In this document: piece by piece, positions 61,288-64,000 of the stretch
How positions within the stretch are numbered: the first letter of the stretch is position 1
How the letters are laid out: every line of letters begins with the position of its first letter
From: Paramecium tetraurelia
Lineage: Eukaryota; Ciliophora; Oligohymenophorea; Peniculida; Parameciidae
Direction of reading: 5' to 3'
Assembly (NCBI RefSeq): GCF_000165425.1
Contig: NW_001798999.1
Location: 186,001 to 250,000, forward strand
DNA length: 64,000 nucleotides
Notes under the pieces: model-generated
The model's input: only the letters and a program-made list of their open reading frames with translations
The model's database searches: none
What the model was told of the DNA's origin: nothing
Translations under genes and position numbers: made by a program

Positions 61288-64000
61288 TCATTATTGTTAT
61301 TCTTCACCTTTCTTGACTATTTTCTCCCAATGCTAGATTGTATCATCAATATTGGCCATGCAATGTTTGAGTCTATCTTCCAAAAATTCACTGAATAATG
61401 CATAACAAGGTCTGACAATGACCTTAAGGAACCCTATTTCTGATTTTGCCATGACATGTGGCTATAAATAAGATAATGAATTACAATATGTAAATCCTTC
61501 ATGTAAGGTTATTATGGATATCCCAATTCACCCTCTAACTTGTATTAAATACTAAATTCTTGATTAACTCTTGAAGACCATTTAATTGATAAATTAGTTT
61601 TTTTTCCTGCCCCTCCAAAATCACTCGTATGCATAATGTAACCACTTAAAATTTTACAATCATTGAAATCTGTTGGTCTATTTTCAAAGTCTTTTAACAA
61701 AGTGAAATGTTCAGACATATCTGTACTTAGGATATTGGCAATGAGTCCTTTTCTGAAATTTCTGAATTCTTATTAATTGAGGTTGACAAGGATGTTACTT
61801 TATGGATTTTTTAGAACCTGAATAGTCAATGCAGCATGATGTTGTTCAAGTACACTTTTGTCATGATATCTGATAGCTAGATCACTCAAACTATTGATTT
61901 CAAAAACATTAGTTTTGCCAGTGTGTCCAACATCATGACCAAAACTACTAATCATCAATATGAACCTATTAAAATTATCTATAATTTTGGATTTCGATGT
62001 TTGAGCCAATTCAGAGCAGAAATAATGAGCAGTTTGCATAACAGTTATACCATGATCATAATTGTGATACGGATTATTGTTGACATTATAATTATATTCC
62101 ATTTCTTTAATAAAGCTTTGTAGATTTTCAGAGGGTATTTGGAAATCATCTAAATGTCCATTCTTTTTTAGGATTACCCATACAACCCTATGTTTTTGTA
62201 TTTGTGAAGTTAAGTCCATAATGTTAAAGTCAAATGAGTCAATTAGATCATCTTAATTCTCTAAACAAAACTCATTTAAGTCCCATTCTTAAATAGTTAG
62301 AAATTTCGATTTTTGTGGCATTTCTGTCTTTTTCAATTTTTGTTCATTTTGAGCATTTTACAAGTCCCTTATTGATCTTGATCGTTTTAGAATCAACTGC
62401 TATAAAGGCATATATAAAGAAGCAACTGAATCTTTGACTTCTGGATTGTTCTCTTCTAATTTATTAACAAAATTGATGGTTTCATGTTGAATGAGTTATT
62501 TTCTAATTTTGGCTTTAATTTTGGAATCCAATTTATTGCCAGATTCTAGTTATTTGAATTGTTCTTTGACCCATCCTTTGATATTTTCAGTGAAGATGAC
62601 TGCAAATCCTTTGTATGTTTTCTCTTCAATTTTGAGGAATATTTCATACTATTTCTCATTGTCTTTCATCATTTTCCATTTATGATCTTGCAGATAGTTT
62701 TCAATATTGGAAACAACATTTTGATCAAATATCTTATTATAGGATAATTGATTGGAGTGAATTAGAAGTGAGTTGAATTGGATGTTGAAATTGGATTTGA
62801 TTTATTTGGGGATTGGTCTGGAGAGGAACAAGAGGTGACCACTTTTGTCGAATTCAAAAATGAGAGAGTCGTTTGATCTTAGAAAGAATTTATAGAATGC
62901 ACTCTTATCAAAGCATTCACGAATAAATCGAAGGTACTTCTCATAGAAATGCTTGATTTCAGAATACAACCTTTGATCACTCTGCTTTAAAAGATTCATT
63001 TAATAGATTCTAAAGCATACAGTGACTGTTTAATCTTTAAATACTATGTAGACACTCTCAGTATCCCAAACTTAAATTTCTTATTGATCTGTTTATAATC
63101 TATCATTAAATTATGATTACTTATCAATTTTATAGATTTGGCTGATGATATTGTACATTTTTTCGATGAGAACAAACTTAGAAGCTCTGACGAATGAGAT
63201 TCCAAGATCCAGGATCATGTCAGCAATAGACAATGGACTAAAGAATTAAACTTTAGCATTTTAAATGGTTTGTAATAGGAACATGGATAGATTCTTGATT
63301 TCATCAATTAATTAGTATTCATTTGCAATTCTAAGTTATAAAAGGGAGATACTTTAAAATATCTTAAGTTTCAAGTTATTTATTCTATTTTGAATGATAG
63401 ATGAACACAACATTATTAGTATATAAACCATAAGAGGACAGATAGTTGATTGACATTAATTTGGAACAAAAAGAAGAATTCTTAGAGAACCTAAATACCT
63501 TGTTTTCTGGGAATGTTTCCAATTCATCTTAAATAGATTAATCCATGGGTACTTACTCCATATTATCAGTTTTGGATTGATAGAGTTCCATTTCAGTATT
63601 TGAATTGATGACAAAGAAACTAAAATTATCGCAATTCAAGAGATTCTTGCTTAATTCCTTAAGTAAACTGAAAATAGTATTATAAGACACAGTTTCATCC
63701 ATAAGTAGCAGATGGCTCTTCATATAATTAGCAAATTAGCATTTAACTTCCTTATATGCTTAGCTTAGTTCGCATTCAATTTAGTAGTTAATGTCTGAAT
63801 TGAGCGATTGGCCTCTTCCTAGAAGACCTGGAGATTGTATATTATAGGGTGAGGTCTGGGTGAAAAGAGTGCGAATGTTTTCGAAAATTTCATTGACTTT
63901 GGGATCGATAGTTTACCCATCTTTTAGTTTATTATTAAAATGAGTGATTAGCTTTAAGGCTTTCTCCATGTCTGCCACTGTGTCTGTAAATTTGAGTTCA
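61288..64000 (-). CDS. GAF-type cyclic-nucleotide phosphodiesterase (5' truncated)
   Basis: This is a predicted class I PDE hydrolysing cAMP and/or cGMP. The visible part runs from the window edge to TGA 61290-61288. The upstream region (64.0-62.8 kb) is helical with stretches such as FSFFVINSNTEMELYQSK that look like GAF-type regulatory domains. A helical linker follows. The catalytic domain starts near 62.2 kb: PYHNYDHGITVMQ, SSFGHDVGHTGKTN and VLEQHHAA give the metal-binding His/Asp set. The C-terminal helix reads SEIGFLKVIVRPCYALFSEF. A 23-nt intron near 61,470 is required. The start is outside the window. The last codons are a short Glu/Gln tail. Confidence 0.9.

Noticed and set aside
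1..64000. Search for telomeric G-rich repeats, rRNA, CRISPR arrays, transposases and viral genes
   Set aside because: None was seen. No GGGGTT or GGGTTT arrays occur, and all large frames are accounted for by cellular proteins.

Overview
This window is ciliate macronuclear DNA, almost certainly from a Paramecium species. Long reading frames are open only if TAA and TAG are read as glutamine and TGA is the sole stop. They are interrupted by very short introns, mostly 19-35 nt, nearly all GTA...TAG or GTA...AG. In most models these introns restore the frame exactly, and after removing them the coding length is divisible by three. Genes are packed tightly, with gaps often under 200 bp, and lie on both strands. 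I saw no telomeric repeat, rRNA, CRISPR array or transposon. All coordinates below are genomic and include introns.

Layout. 1-7.6 kb: a truncated gene, two coiled-coil genes (one with a C-terminal membrane anchor), an alpha-helical protein and several short, weakly supported frames. 7.6-11.6 kb (minus): a bZIP transcription factor and a DYRK-family kinase. 11.7-15.7 kb (plus): a TPR/U-box ubiquitin ligase, a secreted coiled-coil/acidic protein, a tRNA-Glu(CTC) and an oxysterol-binding-protein-related lipid transfer protein. 15.9-20.7 kb (minus): a BIG/Sec7-type Arf-GEF. Only 13 bp away on the other strand starts an N-myristoylated TLDc protein (20.7-22.5 kb). 22.8-36.6 kb (minus): one giant gene, a TRRAP/Tra1-type PIKK pseudokinase. 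36.7-38.7 kb: a coiled-coil gene with seven introns. 39.3-41.1 kb is gene-poor. 41.2-49.0 kb (minus): the catalytic subunit of DNA polymerase epsilon, then the CCR4-NOT subunit CNOT11. 49.2-52.4 kb (plus): a MORN-repeat protein containing an 18-Gln tract made of TAA codons, and a PGPG/SHIPPO-repeat (axonemal type) protein. 52.7-57.1 kb: a coiled-coil gene, two unrecognised genes and a casein kinase 1. 57.4-59.1 kb: a coiled-coil gene. 59.1-61.3 kb is gene-poor and carries a short-chain dehydrogenase relic. 61.3-64 kb (minus): a cyclic-nucleotide phosphodiesterase that runs off the window end.

The genes are not an operon or one pathway. They are core eukaryotic functions (replication, chromatin co-activation, mRNA deadenylation, Arf and lipid traffic, ubiquitylation, kinase and cyclic-nucleotide signalling) mixed with cytoskeletal or ciliary proteins, as expected of a compact ciliate chromosome. 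I found no clear new multi-gene system. The most unusual items are the zinc-finger-like insertion in the Arf-GEF, the altered signature in the OSBP protein, the 13-bp divergent spacer, the TAA-encoded polyglutamine and the secreted protein with a repeated VIDYTP module.
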